DNA of 64,000 nucleotides from Mytilus galloprovincialis. Lineage: Eukaryota > Mollusca > Bivalvia > Mytilida > Mytilidae. The DNA is taken from contig NC_134847.1 in NCBI RefSeq assembly GCF_965363235.1, positions 63,396,439 through 63,460,438 of the forward strand, written 5' to 3'. A program made the position numbers and the translations under genes. The notes under the pieces are model-generated. The model ran no database searches, was not told where the DNA came from, and saw nothing but the letters and a program-made list of their open reading frames with translations. Positions within the stretch are counted from its first letter, which is position 1. Every line of letters begins with the position of its first letter. Below are positions 24,100 through 36,954 of this stretch, in pieces.

Positions 24100-25972
24100 C
24101 AGCTTTATACGACCGCAGAGGTCGAACCCTGAACAGTTGGGGCAAGTATGGACAAAACATTCAAGCGTGATACAGCTCTGAATTTGGATTGTGATCAAAT
24201 TTTTGACATTACATGTTTTTTTTTACACAAAATAAATGTCAAGATTTTACAGATCTTCTTCAAACTTATTTAAATCTAAAATTAAATAGTTGACACAGCA
24301 TAGGTTTCTGACACAGAATGAATGTGGTCTAATGAACTTAAATTTTTTTTTTGCCTTTGAGCAATTCACTATGCTGTTGAATATTAATCCTCTCAAAAAA
24401 ATGTTTGAAGAAATTTTTTTTATTTATGAAATCTGAAATGAGAAAAATTTAACACCCCCCCCCCTCCCCCCTTTTTTTTCTTCACATCCCCGTTTCCCTT
24501 TTTCCAAAACTGATATCAATTCAAATTTCTAATGGAGTTTGCAACAATAACTACTCTTTTAAATACATCATAAAATATTAAAATGTAAATGAAGTGCTTG
24601 TTATCACTGAATGGTAAAGATTGGTTGGTAGTAAAAGTGAATATACATTGTTTATTGTATAAAACAATAAAAAAAACTTCATCAGCAACATTTTTAATTG
24701 GCAAATTTCCAATGAAGTTATTTACATAAAGTTATTGGCAAACAAAAATAGAAAATGACATCATAGTCATGTCTGGCAAATGTCCAACATACTTTATCTA
24801 AAAACATTTTATTGTGCAATTACATATTTCTTGCTATTGTGCAATACTGTGCAATTGAAAATTTCTTGCTATTGCACAATACTTGATATGGAATCCTGAT
24901 TTGGGCCAACTTGAAAACTGGGCCCATAATCAAAAATCAAAGTACATGTTTAGATAAAGCATATCAAATAAGCCCAAGAATTTAATTTTTGTTAAAATCA
25001 AACTCAGTTTAATTTTGAACCCTTTGGACCTTAATGTAGACCAATTTGAAAACTGGACCAAAAATTAAGAATCTACATACGAAGTTAGATTTGGCATATC
25101 AAAGAACCCATTTATTCAATTTTTGATGAAATCAAACAAAGTTTAATTTTGGACCCCCATTTGGACCAACTTGAAAACTAGGCCAATAACTAAAAATCTA
25201 AGTACATTTTTAAATTCAGCATATCAAAGAACCCCAAGGATTCAATTTTTGTTAAAATCAAACTAAGTTTAATTTTGGACCCTTTGGACCTTAATGTAGA
25301 CCAATTTGAAAACGGGACCAAAAATTAAGAATCTACATACATAGTTAGATTCGGCATATCAAAGAACCCCAATTATTCAATTTTTGATGAAATCAAACAA
25401 AGTTCAATTTTGGACCCTTTGGGCCCCTTATTCCTAAACCGTTGGGACCAAAACTCCCAAAATCAAACCCAACCTTCCTTTTATGGTCATAAACCTTGTG
25501 TTTAAATTTCATTGATTTCTATTTACTTATACTAAAGTTATTGTGCGAAAACCAAGAATAATGCTTATTTGGGCCCTTTTTTGGCCCTTAATTCCTAAAC
25601 TGTTGGAACCAAAACTCCCAAAATCAATCACAACCGTCCTTTTGTGGTCATAAACCTTATGTCAAAATTTCATAGATTTCTATTTACTTAAACTAAAGTT
25701 ATAGTGCGAAAACCAAGAAAATGCTTATTTGGGCCCTTTTTGGCCCCTAATTCCTAAAATGTTGGGACCAAAACTCCCAAAATCAATCCCAACCTTCCTT
25801 TTGTGGTCATAAACCTTGTGTTTAAATTTCATAGATTTCTATTTACTTATACTAAAGTTATGGTGCAAAAACTAAAAGTATTCGGACGACGACGACGACG
25901 ACGACGACGACGCCAACGTGATAGCAATATACGACCAAAAAATTAAAATTTTTGCGGTCGTATAAAAATCAT
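24100..25972 (+). mobile_element. Dispersed repeat R3, long copy with 14-bp terminal inverted repeats
   Basis: The left end TTTATACGACCGCA and the right end TGCGGTCGTATAAA are exact complements. Inside are two sets of tandem units: ~235 bp (with CATATCAAAGAACCC) and ~175 bp (with CCAAAACTCCCAAAATCAA). A (GAC)n run lies at about 25884-25912. No transposase was found, so it is a non-autonomous element. Confidence 0.7.
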
Positions 25973-26961
25973 ACAAGACCAACAAAGGCCAGAGGCTCTT
26001 GACTTCGGACAGGCGCAATTTCATAATGACCCATAGACTCATATTCAAATAATTGTCCCCACACATTACCCCCCAAACCAGACGCAACATTCCCTTTGAG
26101 GTATGGAACCTCGTGGTACAAATTCATAGAGAGCCATACATTAGTAATTGTCCTGAAACAAGAAAAATCTTTGTTTCTGGTCCCTATTGTGCACAAAATA
26201 GTTATGACTCTATCTCCCAAAATCAATCCAAACCTTCCTTTAGTGGTATAGAAACCAAATGTATTTAAACGCCATCGCATTTTTTTTTTTTGCGTTTCAG
26301 TGTATCAAAGTTTTGAAAAAGAAAATAATTCTATCCAGCTTTACATCTTCATTATATGTCCAGTACAACTAATCTAAAAATTAAATGTCGCACGTTTAAA
26401 CCATAACAGAAGTACAACAGACAAATCACGTACCCATCATGTAGACGAACGGACGGACAGCCTATCAGGGGTAAATGATGCCCGAAGTATAAAAATAAAA
26501 TCTAAATTTTGTACTGGTCATATAAGTGATGACAAGAGGTTACAACAAAAAGGTAAAAAAAACACATCTTTAACTTGCGTGTTCCTGAGTTTTCTGTTTC
26601 ATGTATAATTATCAAAGACCAGCTATCATTTATTACTTGCACATATTACACAAATCAATACTTTTAAATAATCAACACAATAAATACCATTCTTACTGGT
26701 GCTGTCTCAATTCTTCTTCAATATGAAACCCTTTTATTTTGTTTATTGTATTTTATTAAAAACATACAAAAATATAATAATAAATTAAAGGCTACAACAG
26801 TATTTTGTCACAAATTCTAAAAAAAACAAAATATATTGAAACATTACATTGGTTGAATGCGTAAAAAGGGAATAGAGTCCTTGAATTATGTTGTGCAATA
26901 GCACATTTGCGCCATCCACCAATTTGCGCCAGTCCACGGATAGACTGTTATGTGTTTCGGA
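25973..26961. other. Region downstream of the IFI44-like gene
   Basis: Bases 25973-26280 look like another degraded dispersed repeat; the rest is AT-rich. No gene is seen. The 3' UTR of the minus-strand GTPase gene should lie at the right end. Confidence 0.4.
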
Positions 26962-29096
26962 TCACTTCCAGTTTCCGAAAGTCAGTGATAACGAGGAGAA
27001 ATAACAATAAGCTATTGCAACACAAAGAACTGTAACAGACATGAAGAGAATAGGATGTTCAATAAACGTGTCTAATAGATATCCACATACACTTCTTTGA
27101 TCTAGAACAATTCGTACGTCCGGGGATAACAATTTAGAAAGAAAAAGAAGATGGCTGCTCGTATATTCGCCATCGACATCATTCTTCCATCGAGCATAAC
27201 AAGATGCAGAATCGATTCCGAGGAATTCTAAAAATTCGTCCTCGCGTTCTAGAATTTTAGCATCTTTCCAGTCTACTAAGTCTGTCTTTGTCAATATTCC
27301 AAATATAGGGATATCTGAAAAAGATCAAAATACTTTATGTTTTATATTAATGTCTTTTATTTTGAAGTATAATGTTTTGCAGATTTTATTACCTTAGACA
27401 ACTTTGCGTAAGCGTGAAATACACAAAATACACCTAACTGAGTTTAAGTACTTAAGGGACGAAATCAAAAGATCAATGAAGGATAAAAAACTTAATTCAC
27501 ATAGTTTTTTCACTGACCCCCCCCCCCCCCTTTTCCTCCCCATTAATTTGAGAAAAATTGATTGACCCATATGGATATATGTAAAAATCAATGTCGGATA
27601 ACCAAATCTTGCAGCAGTTCAACCCCCACCCCCACCACCAAACTATTTGAATTAAGTTTTTTATCTTACATTGATCTTTTGATGTCGTCCCTAAACAATT
27701 CTTGGTTTCTTTTGTAAGTAAAATTAAAACACTTTAAATATTTGTTGCCGTTTTTTCTTGATTTACCTCCCACCGTGAACGATCATAGCCCAAAGAATTG
27801 AAAGCTAAGGATGTAGAACTACCTAAACACATCTATATGATCAAAAGGTTTCTAAAAGAACAACCAAATTCATATAAGGTCAACTTTGCTTAGAGAGTTA
27901 GATTTTTAATCATTTCTCATTTATCTCATTAAAAGAGGGACGAAAGATACCAAAGGGACAGTCAAATGACAATGTATAAATATGATAAACCCAGAAATAA
28001 AAATAATTCTACGTGTAGTTTTTTTCATTTCTGCCTATATAATTGTTTCTGAGATGCCCAATTAAGTTGATTGATGGTTTAACTTTAAAAATATACAACT
28101 TACATCTTGGGTTCATGTTTCTTCTACTACCATCAGGCTGTGCCACATTTTTCACAGACTGAATTAAGTGTTTCGGTATAGGTTCATCAGCGCTGGCCAC
28201 AAACAATATTTTATGGATTTTACGACTATTCATTGAAAATGGAAAATCTCTTTTCATTTGCCACCATGACCCATTTGCATTCTGAATGTCCTGTAAGGCA
28301 GGAATAGAAGTCTGGTCAGGGATTCTTCCAGTAACTATCATTTCTAACAATTCTTGTTGATCTTTGGTACACGTGTCTGCTAAACCAGTCATATCAACCA
28401 GATGAGGAAAAGCTTTTGGGACAGTCATGTCTTTCTGTTTTGCACCGTCGATACCACATTTGTTGTACCTAATAAATAATGCACATTAACAAATGTTAGT
28501 ATACAATACATGAATATAAAAGTGAAAATCGCCGAGGTCTTGTAAAGACCAAAGCGTGATTGAGATTGCGAGATGTGCGGCGCTTACATGTTACAGTGTT
28601 AAGTCAATACCTTGCGTTTTACTTGAATCCTATGAAAATATTGGACATTCATATAACTGATAACTACATCCTTAAGTTTGTTGTTCGGGATAATAATAAA
28701 GAAAAGCCGACACTTTTGTATCTGTTCACAGACACATAGTTGTTAATGTCTGTGTCATGTTGGTCTCTTGGGGACACTTGTCTCAAAAAAAAAGTTGAAC
28801 TGGAATAACGTTTTACTATATTTCAGATCCCACTAAATATCATTCATAATTCGTTACCAAATCAAATGTGTCGTTGTTCTTCTTCGTCCATCTTTATGCA
28901 TATGTGTACCCTTGCTCCCAGTGGGAGCTTTGTACGATCTTTCTCCCGACAACGTTGCTGTAATTGTATTAATTGTCGCAGATTTACCAGCCCCTATCGT
29001 ACCAATGAGCAGTATATTTTCCTGCCGTCCAGTTTTCTTGTAGCATTCAAATATTTTTCTTTGGGATGGTATTATAAGCTGGTCTCGTTTCTTCAT
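26962..29096 (-). CDS. IFI44-like (interferon-induced 44 family) GTPase with C-terminal membrane segment
   Basis: Exons 29096-28858, 28468-28104 and 27314-26962, with matching phases, give 318 aa. The P-loop GTIGAGKS is at residues 32-39, the switch-II DMTGL at 105-109 and the G4 motif TKTD at 210-213. The spacing and the C-terminal pattern (EFLGID, LLFLSKLLSPDV) resemble IFI44/IFI44L rather than GIMAP. In vertebrates that family is induced by interferon. Residues 289-307 (PILFMSVTVLCVAIAYCYF) form a likely tail membrane helix, which human IFI44 lacks. The ATG is preceded directly by a possible splice acceptor (CCAACAG), so one or more 5' exons, perhaps with an N-terminal domain, could be missing. 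Bases 29097-29607 upstream show no other gene. Confidence 0.8.
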
Positions 29097-29607
29097 TTCT
29101 GTTGGAAAATTAAATCTGTTTCAATTATTCGAAACATGTTTGGGTGTCATATTGTTTTTTTTACCAGGAAAATTGAAGACACATATATTCCCCAGGTCAC
29201 ATGCTACTTTGTTGACAAAAGCACCGTAGATTTGATTTTCAATGCAAATTTTGTTTACACCAAACTTAAGGTCCACGATAGACCTAAATCACCCCAGGTT
29301 TTTGTGGAGTCTTTATTTGTTTACATTGTGTTTTGTATATATACTGTTTGCAGGCCATGGCGTATCTAGGACTAGTCATGGCGTTGTCAGTTCATTTTCG
29401 ACTTTGATTCAGTTAGACTCTATGGTATCTTTCGCTTCTCTTCCAGCATAAAAAAAAACATGTGGTTCCCACGGTGTTTCACGTTTTCTTTGAAATGATT
29501 TGAGCTATAAGTCCTCAAAACAATACCAATTATGTGTATAAAATCATAGAAGAAAAGTAAAATTCATTCATATAAACAAATGAGTACTATATATATATAT
29601 ATATATA

Positions 29608-29724
29608 TCATTTGGTGTCACGATATCACAGTAGCATGGGTTCGAATCCCGGCGAGGGAAGAACCAAAAATTTGCGAAAGCAAATTTACAGATCTAACAT
29701 TGTTGGGTTGATGTTTAGACGAGT

Positions 29725-29728
<4 letters not shown>
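29608..29728 (+). mobile_element. SINE-like repeat with tRNA-type B box
   Basis: GGTTCGAATCC at 29639-29649 matches the Pol III B-box consensus exactly. A short hairpin TTTGCGAAAGCAAA follows. No good A box was found. Both sides are (TA)n runs, which suggests insertion into a TA microsatellite. The class is an inference. Confidence 0.5.
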
Positions 29729-29762
<34 letters not shown>

Positions 29763-30595
29763 GCAACTGTTATCTTTTATATAGTTTACAATACACATTT
29801 TAATATGTTTTAATGTCATCTTATTAAAAGAAGTTGGTAGAAAATGAATTGTCAAATCTTTTAGTCATATAATTTCCTATAATTAATTAAGCTTACTCAG
29901 CACTATTAAACTTCTCAGTAAGGTCTACATGAAATAATGTAAATTAACGTGTTTTAGTGAAAAATGTTATGCAATTCATATAAAACTAAATACCTTTATA
30001 GACTTTTGTAAGTTCGTCTGCTCTGTTTTAAAGAAATGTTGTTCCTTGTTCCTTGTAGCAAAAACACAATTATTTCTCAGTGTCGTTACTATACATATAT
30101 ACAAAAATATCAATGTCAGTTACTCCCCCTGTGTTTATATTGTGAAATAACAAATTACGGCTAAACTTGTTTCAATAATAGAGGTGTATTTACAGGTAAT
30201 ATTAAGTTAAGAGCTAAAACATTATAAAGAATATGCTGAGAGTAGAGATGTATATATATTGACGGTTATATATTGCTGACAGTAAATACTCTAAAAATTC
30301 TATTAACAAACGAACAACAAATATTATATAAATAGAAATAAAATATTAAGCGATAAGATATTCTGCTTTGGCTGTCGTTTAAAATCAAGTAAGCCCTTTC
30401 GACATAGTGTTTGGAATAACCCGAACTATTTATAGAAATGATTGCCAAACACGTGTAGCTAATTTGTTGTGTGAAAACTTAAAAGTTAAAAATAATCACA
30501 ACAGTTAAATGAAAGCATTTATATTCAGCTATTTTCATTTAATTCATCATTTGGATTTTATGTCTGTTTTCTTTTAGTCTGGAAAGGTTTTATAT
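29729..30595. other. Non-coding stretch with (TA)n
   Basis: After a TA microsatellite (about 29727-29759) nothing else is seen. Confidence 0.4.
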
Positions 30596-30765
30596 AAAAA
30601 GTAAAAACACAAAAATACCGAACTCCGAGGAAAATTCAAAAGGAAAATCCAAAATCAAAAGGCAAAATCAAAAGTCCAAACACATCAAACGAATGGATAA
30701 CAACTGTCATATTCCTGACTTGGTACAGGCATTTTCTAATGTAGAAAATGGTGGATTGTATATGT
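30596..30765 (+). repeat. Dispersed repeat R6
   Basis: It contains ACTCCGAGGAAAATTCAAAA and ATTCCTGACTTGGTACAGGC, recalled from other mussel loci. Non-coding. Confidence 0.5.
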
Positions 30766-32094
30766 GCGAATTACGTTTACAACCCAATAATCGCGTTATA
30801 GAGTGGAATGCGAGGTATTAGAAGTTGGGTTTTCAAAACGCATGCAATTTAAAAAGCAAGCTATCACCATATACTTCTAATATAAATAAATCGAAACTTA
30901 ACGCAGAAGATATGAATACACACACTACTAGATGCAAAATCGAGTGAGGGAAAGAAACTGCAGTGTATCTTAAAGAATTATACTCAGGAGCAATATAAAG
31001 GGTCCGATGTTTAACAAGATTGACTACCAATGAGGGTCTCGGTCGGAAAGGGGAAAAGGAGTAGAGCTTATTTATTATGACAAAAGAAAAATAAATCATT
31101 ATGTAAAACAAGCTTAATAAGGACTAATTACAAAATATAAGTATTAAATTAAGCTCAACGATCAACAGGCTTTAATCATAAGCTCTGTGGGAGCAATGAA
31201 TGTCATAATTTGCACGAACTACTGGTACAATGTACAGAAAAGGTTGATAGACTCTTTGTCCAATATGGTAAGCATGGTAAGAGGAATTTTACATTCTGGT
31301 TGTCTCATAACATATAAATCCGAGTGCTCGCTCTTGTATTTTTGTATTTTTTTGGGTGTCACTGATTTTGTTCACTGCAAAAGCGCCATGTAAGTTGACG
31401 GTAGCTATGATAAATGATAAGTTTAGATAATGGTCTATAGTGAGAGGAGTACCAATTCTTTTCAAAACATTAGATATAGTACTAGTGCAGCTTTTTTCAA
31501 ATGTTTGAGATTTCAGATGACATTTTTGTGTGTATTGAATCGTTTACAATCTTTCTTTGGTTTCAACAAAAACTTTAACCCTATTGTCACACTTTGTATT
31601 GATTCCGTTAATATTGAGATTGGTGTGTGTGTGTGTGTGTGTGGATGTGTGTGTTTATATTGCAATTACATGGACTTTGTCATGTTTGCCTATAATTTGT
31701 TTGACGAGAAAACTCATGATATTGAGTTAACTTTAATATTATCTTCTGCTAGGGTTTAATAATACATTATTCCAAGAAAGTGACAGATTTAGAGATGGTA
31801 CTGTCATTGGCATGGTGATATGTCTTACGAAAAGTAAGATGTCAATATAAAGACATTAAATAATATGCAGGGCCAAGTAGATATCACAGAGAAAAATCTT
31901 TATAGGTATATGCCAAGCAATAAACCTATACTTTGTCTTATGTTGAAACACGTGACTGTTTCATTTTAGATGATAGGATTTTAACAATTCTAGTGCAGAA
32001 GTACTTATAGACCATATTATTTTTCAAAGTAAAGACAAAGATCATTTGGTAATTTGTCTTATGTTTAAACACTGTTTCATTATATATGATAGGT
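30766..32094. other. Non-coding stretch with (TG)n
   Basis: No gene is supported. A TG microsatellite lies at about 31621-31652; the 109-codon frame across it is not convincing. Confidence 0.4.
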
Positions 32095-32345
32095 TTTCAT
32101 ACGCCCGTTCACGGGACGTATACTATTATGGTATACCGTAACGGCGTTGTCCGTCCGTCCTACGTACCATCCGTCCGTCCGTCCGACCCGGTCCGTCGGT
32201 CGTCCACATGTAGGTCAATAACTCAAATACGCTTAAACCAATTTGCATGAAACTTTGGTGAATTGTTCATATCTATTGACTTGAGCTCCCTTAGACCATA
32301 CTTTGAAGGTGAAGAAGAAGATTATGTGATAGACAGTCAAACGCT
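32095..32345 (+). repeat. Dispersed repeat R9, 5' part
   Basis: It begins with ACGCCCGTTCACGGGACGTA, includes (GTCC)n-like runs, and ends in a degraded stretch. It resembles the end of a longer mollusc repeat. Bases 32346-32787 show nothing else. Confidence 0.45.
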
Positions 32346-32787
32346 TTTCTAAGGTCCACATTTATTGCTGCTTGATATGTACTGGTATTAATTATTCAGT
32401 ACCTTTTTCCAGTTTTCTAACATTTTGCGTGATGTAAGACTGGCAGCCAAAGCTTGATCGAAGTCGCAAGGAAATATAAATCTGGCAAAAATACAAAATA
32501 GCAATATTTCATGTAGATTCCTTCAGAAAATGCATTATTTCAGAGTTACCTCCCCTTATAATTTTAATTTGAAAACATTGAAAAATCAAGCAAAATCAAT
32601 CAACACTTGTAAAAAAATATTATGAGTTATAAGTTATAATCTTATAATTTATTCTCTTATAATTGCATGAGACAATAACATTTATCATGCATGATGACAC
32701 GAGGTCCCACAATAAAGTGCACAGGTGAATTAAATAAAACTGGATAAAAATCGTGTTTTCCTGATCCTAGCTAAAAAAATGTAATTA

Positions 32788-32948
32788 TAAGTATTGAATG
32801 CTTCTTTTTGTAACTTTATAGGGTTGTAAAAGCGTTGACCGTGCGTACATTTTTAAAATGAAGCGCTTCCGCGCTTCATACAAAATGTACTTCGGTCAAC
32901 GCTTTTACACCCCAATAAATTTACAAAAAGAAGCATTCAATTCTTAAA
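32788..32948. mobile_element. Foldback element, ~160 bp
   Basis: The whole element is an inverted repeat: the left arm has GTAAAAGCGTTGACC and the right arm GGTCAACGCTTTTAC, with GAAGCGCTTCCGCGCTTC in the centre. Outer arms share TTGAATGCTTCTTTTTGTAA. The RNA would fold into one long hairpin. Confidence 0.85.
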
Positions 32949-35134
32949 TAAATGCAGTTTTACATTAGTTATCTGCATTCCTGGATCAAAATTGCTAACT
33001 TGATTGAACATCTTAATTGACCTTAGATTCTCTGTTTTTACAATCCAAAAATTCATACTATATTTGGAATTGATGTTTTTTTACTAAACATATGAGAAAT
33101 TCCATAGAACATTTGTCATTCTCTATTTACATGTTTTATTGCAAATATAACTACAATATCGTGTAAATAACCAACGAGCTGTAAAAGCTTAGTGTAATGA
33201 AGTATTTTATATTACTGCAGTATAGTCCAATATTACTCCATTATGACATGTACTTTCCTTATTACATTATGTGGTTTCATTGTAATCTATTGTGGTTTCT
33301 TTATCATATTTTGTACTTACTTCATTATAACATGTACTCTTTTTTTACACTATGTGGCTTCATTTTCTTATATTATATGGTTTCTATTACATTTTATGGT
33401 TTCATTGTTATAATATGTGGTTTCATGTTATAATATGTGGTTTCTGTAACCTTTTTGTTAGTTTATATTACTGCTTTACTATATCATGTTTATACTTACC
33501 CTTTGCTATATTATATGATTTTTTTTTACATGAAGTTATGTGGTTACTTTATTGTTATTTTGTCTTTTATATGTATCATATATATATATATGTTGTACAT
33601 CTTTCTTTTATAACGCAGATATCGATAATACTTATATTTGGTACACACTTAAAGAAGAAGATGCGTTATTGATAAAGAGAAGAATTTGCTTCGAATTATG
33701 CATAACATACAGCGTAATACCTTTTTCATTGCATCTTGTATTAATTTTATGCTTTATTTAGAGTCCGAGAGAGAAAACCAGGGGGCGCAAACTTTTATGA
33801 GCAAAAGATATGTTTTCCGATTAAAAGGAGGTGATGTCGTCTGGCCAAGTCCTATTGAAATTGTTGGACTCAGCAGGTTTTTTTTCAAATTTATTTTGTC
33901 CATGGCTCAATAATTACAGTTGAGAGACGACATTTTTTGTTTTATATAAAGGTATACTCAAAAACCAAAATTTAGACTATGAACTGGAAACTGAGGAGAT
34001 GTTGGATATTTACACAAAGTTTGCTTTGCTACGAACAAACAACGGACATCTAATTAAATTAGTACTTTGGCTGGTAGATACATGTAGCATTGGACTGTTT
34101 TTATGCGAGACATCGTATTAACTGAAGTGTAAGGATGAACAATCGTGTTAAACAGTATGCATATGTTGATTAATCGTTGTTTGCAGTACTTTAAATGTTG
34201 CTCACATTATTACATGTACTGATCTTGTTGTATTGTGGACAAAGTACATTTTATCAACAGGAATTTCTTTTGATTTGTCATACGCACTTTTATATGCAAA
34301 CGTTAATCTTCAAAGTGGACGCACATGATACCCGGCATGCACTTTTAAAGTTCATTATCCACGATAATTCCAGCTCATCATAAAAGTATTTATATGATCA
34401 ATTATTAATTTCTGCTTTATTGATTTATATATTGTTTACAAACATACGCATGACTACTGACGAAAGGTGATATTAGTACTTATTGTTCAATAATTTGCAA
34501 TACTTCTAACCGCAAACCAGAAAATAAAACCAAGCTGTTATTGAATTGTTATTAAATTTCATCACACGCATCTGCATGGTTACATCATATAATCTCAAGG
34601 TTCATTCGATTGAAAATTACCATTAAATAAGTTGATCATGTGATCAATGATCCTCTGTTTAGCGGAGGCTCCGAGCCTCCTGGCTGCTGTACCCAATAGA
34701 TGGGAATTTAACTGTATCTACTAAATCGCATAGTATTGAAGACAATCTGGATTGGGGTCTTCGTTTCTGAATTCTTTAATTTTAATGCCATTTTTCTTTT
34801 TATTTTATCTATTTTGCCCAATATCCTCTATTCTATATCTATTGGTCTGTTTTCCTTTATTCTTTTTTTTTTCTATATTATTTTTATTCGTCCGTTTTTC
34901 TGTTCTACTTGTTCATTATTTTCTATTCCTTAACACTACCCAGACCCTCTTTATATGGTCAAATACGCGAAAGTTTAAAAAGACTTGCCAATGTCTACTG
35001 AATGTATTTCACACCAGGGTCATTTTCGAAAAGTCTAATAATCTACTAATTTGATTCACCGTATAGATTACAACCAAAAATATAGATTCAAACAATTGAA
35101 ATTATGGATTATTTATAAACCGATCGGCAAAGCA
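32949..35134. other. Non-coding stretch
   Basis: Bases 33190-33560 are T-rich with degenerate tandem copies of TATGTGGTTTCATTGT. A small hairpin GGAGGCTCCGAGCCTCC lies at 34665-34681. No gene is supported; the T-rich open frames are low-complexity. Confidence 0.4.
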
Positions 35135-35335
35135 TCATAGACTCATAATAGCCCAGATCGCAATAGTTATCAAAGGTACCAGGATTATACTTTAGTACGC
35201 CAGACGCGCGTTTCGTCTACATAAGACTTATCAATGACGCTCATATCGAAATATTTATAAACCCAAACAAGCACGAAGTTGAAGAGCATCGAGGATCCAA
35301 AATTCCAAAAAAGTTGTGCCAAATACGGCTAAGGT
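35135..35335 (+). repeat. Dispersed repeat R7
   Basis: It contains AGTACGCCAGACGCGCGTTT and GTTGTGCCAAATACGGCTAA, which I recall as an abundant mussel repeat, perhaps SINE-like. A short tandem duplication (about 35333-35402) follows. Confidence 0.5.
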
Positions 35336-35643
35336 AATCTATATTGACAGATTAAGGAATTTTTTAGTAATCTATGTTGACAAATTAGGGAATTTTTTAG
35401 TATTTATTCAATGAATGTACAAGAAAGGATGGTGGAATTAAAGCTATGACATTCGGATTAAAATTGATTCATGTTGGTTTAAGATAGTATGTTTCTCACA
35501 TACATTAGTTTTAGACGGTATTTCCAATCCTACCTCCTATTATAACGTCGTGACTATAACTGAAACATTGAAAAATTATATGTAAAAAGAAGGGAAAGTT
35601 ATCACATCTTTAAATGGCAAGCATGGGGTACCTTCTAATTCAG

Positions 35644-36362
35644 TTACAGCCGGTTGCATTAAGTGTGTAGGTAGAGGTAATATCTTTGGTTAGTTTGCTT
35701 GCTAGCTGAAGTCATTATTAGGTATGTTTTTCTGTTGTTGGGATGTACAAGTACCCGGCCACGTCCACTTATATGTTTGTTCATCTGATGAGTTAAGCCT
35801 TTTTCAACTGATTTTTATAGTTCGTTCTTATGTTGTACTGTTATACCACTGTCCCAGGTTAGGGGGAGGGTTGGGATCCCGCTAACATGTTTAACCCCGC
35901 CACATTATTTATGTATGTGCCTGTCCCAAGTCAGGAGCCTGTAATTCAGTGGTTGTCGTTTGTTTATGTGCTACATATTTGTTTCTCGTTCATTTTTTAA
36001 AATAAATAAGGTCGTTAGTTTTCTCGTTTGAATTGTTTTACATTGTCATTTCGGGGCCTTTTATAGCTGACTATGCGGTATGGGCGTTGCTCATTGTTGA
36101 AGGCCGTACGGTAACCTATAGATGTTAATTTCTGAGTCATTTTTGTCTCTTGTGGAGAGTTGTCTCATTGGCAATCATACCACATCCTCTTTTTTATATA
36201 TACTCCTTTCGAAGTATTAATTGGTTATCTGTCGGACTAGTCTACTCTTACTCTTAAAGGAGGGTAGTTTACCTAACCTAATAATGACTTCATGGTTCAG
36301 CTTGCAATCAAGCTAAACAAATATATTACCTTTATCTACACACCCAATGCAATCGGCTGTAA
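35644..36362. mobile_element. Foldback MITE, second copy, split by R4
   Basis: Ends TTACAGCCG and CGGCTGTAA and inner arms match the MITE at 13576-13848. The middle is interrupted by about 480 bp of R4 in minus orientation (about 35725-36205), so this MITE is older than that R4 copy. Confidence 0.75.
35725..36205 (-). repeat. Dispersed repeat R4, inverted, nested in MITE
   Basis: GTTGAAGGCCGTACGGTAAC and GAGAGTTGTCTCATTGGCAA are reverse complements of R4 words at 20150 and 22215. Confidence 0.7.
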
Positions 36363-36639
36363 AATGGCTCTTTCTTTTTATGGTCTGGCAATTTTGAATA
36401 CTTACTGACCTCATACAAATACTATACCGATTTCGAATAGATTTCATGGTAAAACTTAGATATGCAACGATATTGAATCTACTTTACTTGGTTTTTTGAG
36501 CTACAGTATAGAAAATCAACAGCATCACCTTAACTAGCTTCAATTGTTGTACAAGTAATTGCAAATGATCGAGACAACTATTCACCATAGTAAAAATACA
36601 AGCATTAATTTTGAACAACTAAAAGTCACTAGTATACTC

Positions 36640-36805
36640 TAAGGTGACTTATCATGTGCTTTACGCGACGGACATAATCGACATCTTATTTGGACACCTT
36701 AAAGACGGTTGCGGCTATGCAAGTTTGATCCATATTTGCCCGTTGGTTTGAGTTTTGTAATCTTGCAATAATTCAAATGGCCCTACAAGGCAAGGTGAGT
36801 TAAAA
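36640..36805. repeat. Dispersed repeat R1, right-end fragment
   Basis: GGCCCTACAAGGCAAGGTGA matches the right end of R1 (GGCCCTTCGGGCCAGGTGAG). Only the end is present. Confidence 0.45.
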
Positions 36806-36954
36806 ACTTATTTGACACGTCTTTTTTTTCTAAAACCGTATGTTAACCTTGAGTGTTTGTATCGTTTGGTTGCTGTCTCATAAACATCTATCACATGCCT
36901 CCTTTATCAATGGAATGCATATAAAGCTACGTTGCCCTGAACATGTATACTTTG

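Noticed and set aside
26962-29096. GIMAP (AIG1) assignment for the GTPase
   Set aside because: The P-loop and G4 fit both families, but the sequence after TKTD and the spacing look more like IFI44.
28866-29369. 167-codon plus-strand frame
   Set aside because: Antisense shadow of the IFI44-like first exon; no recognisable domain.
34665-34681. Small GGAGGC/GCCTCC hairpin as a terminator or RNA gene
   Set aside because: Too short and isolated for any functional claim in an animal genome.
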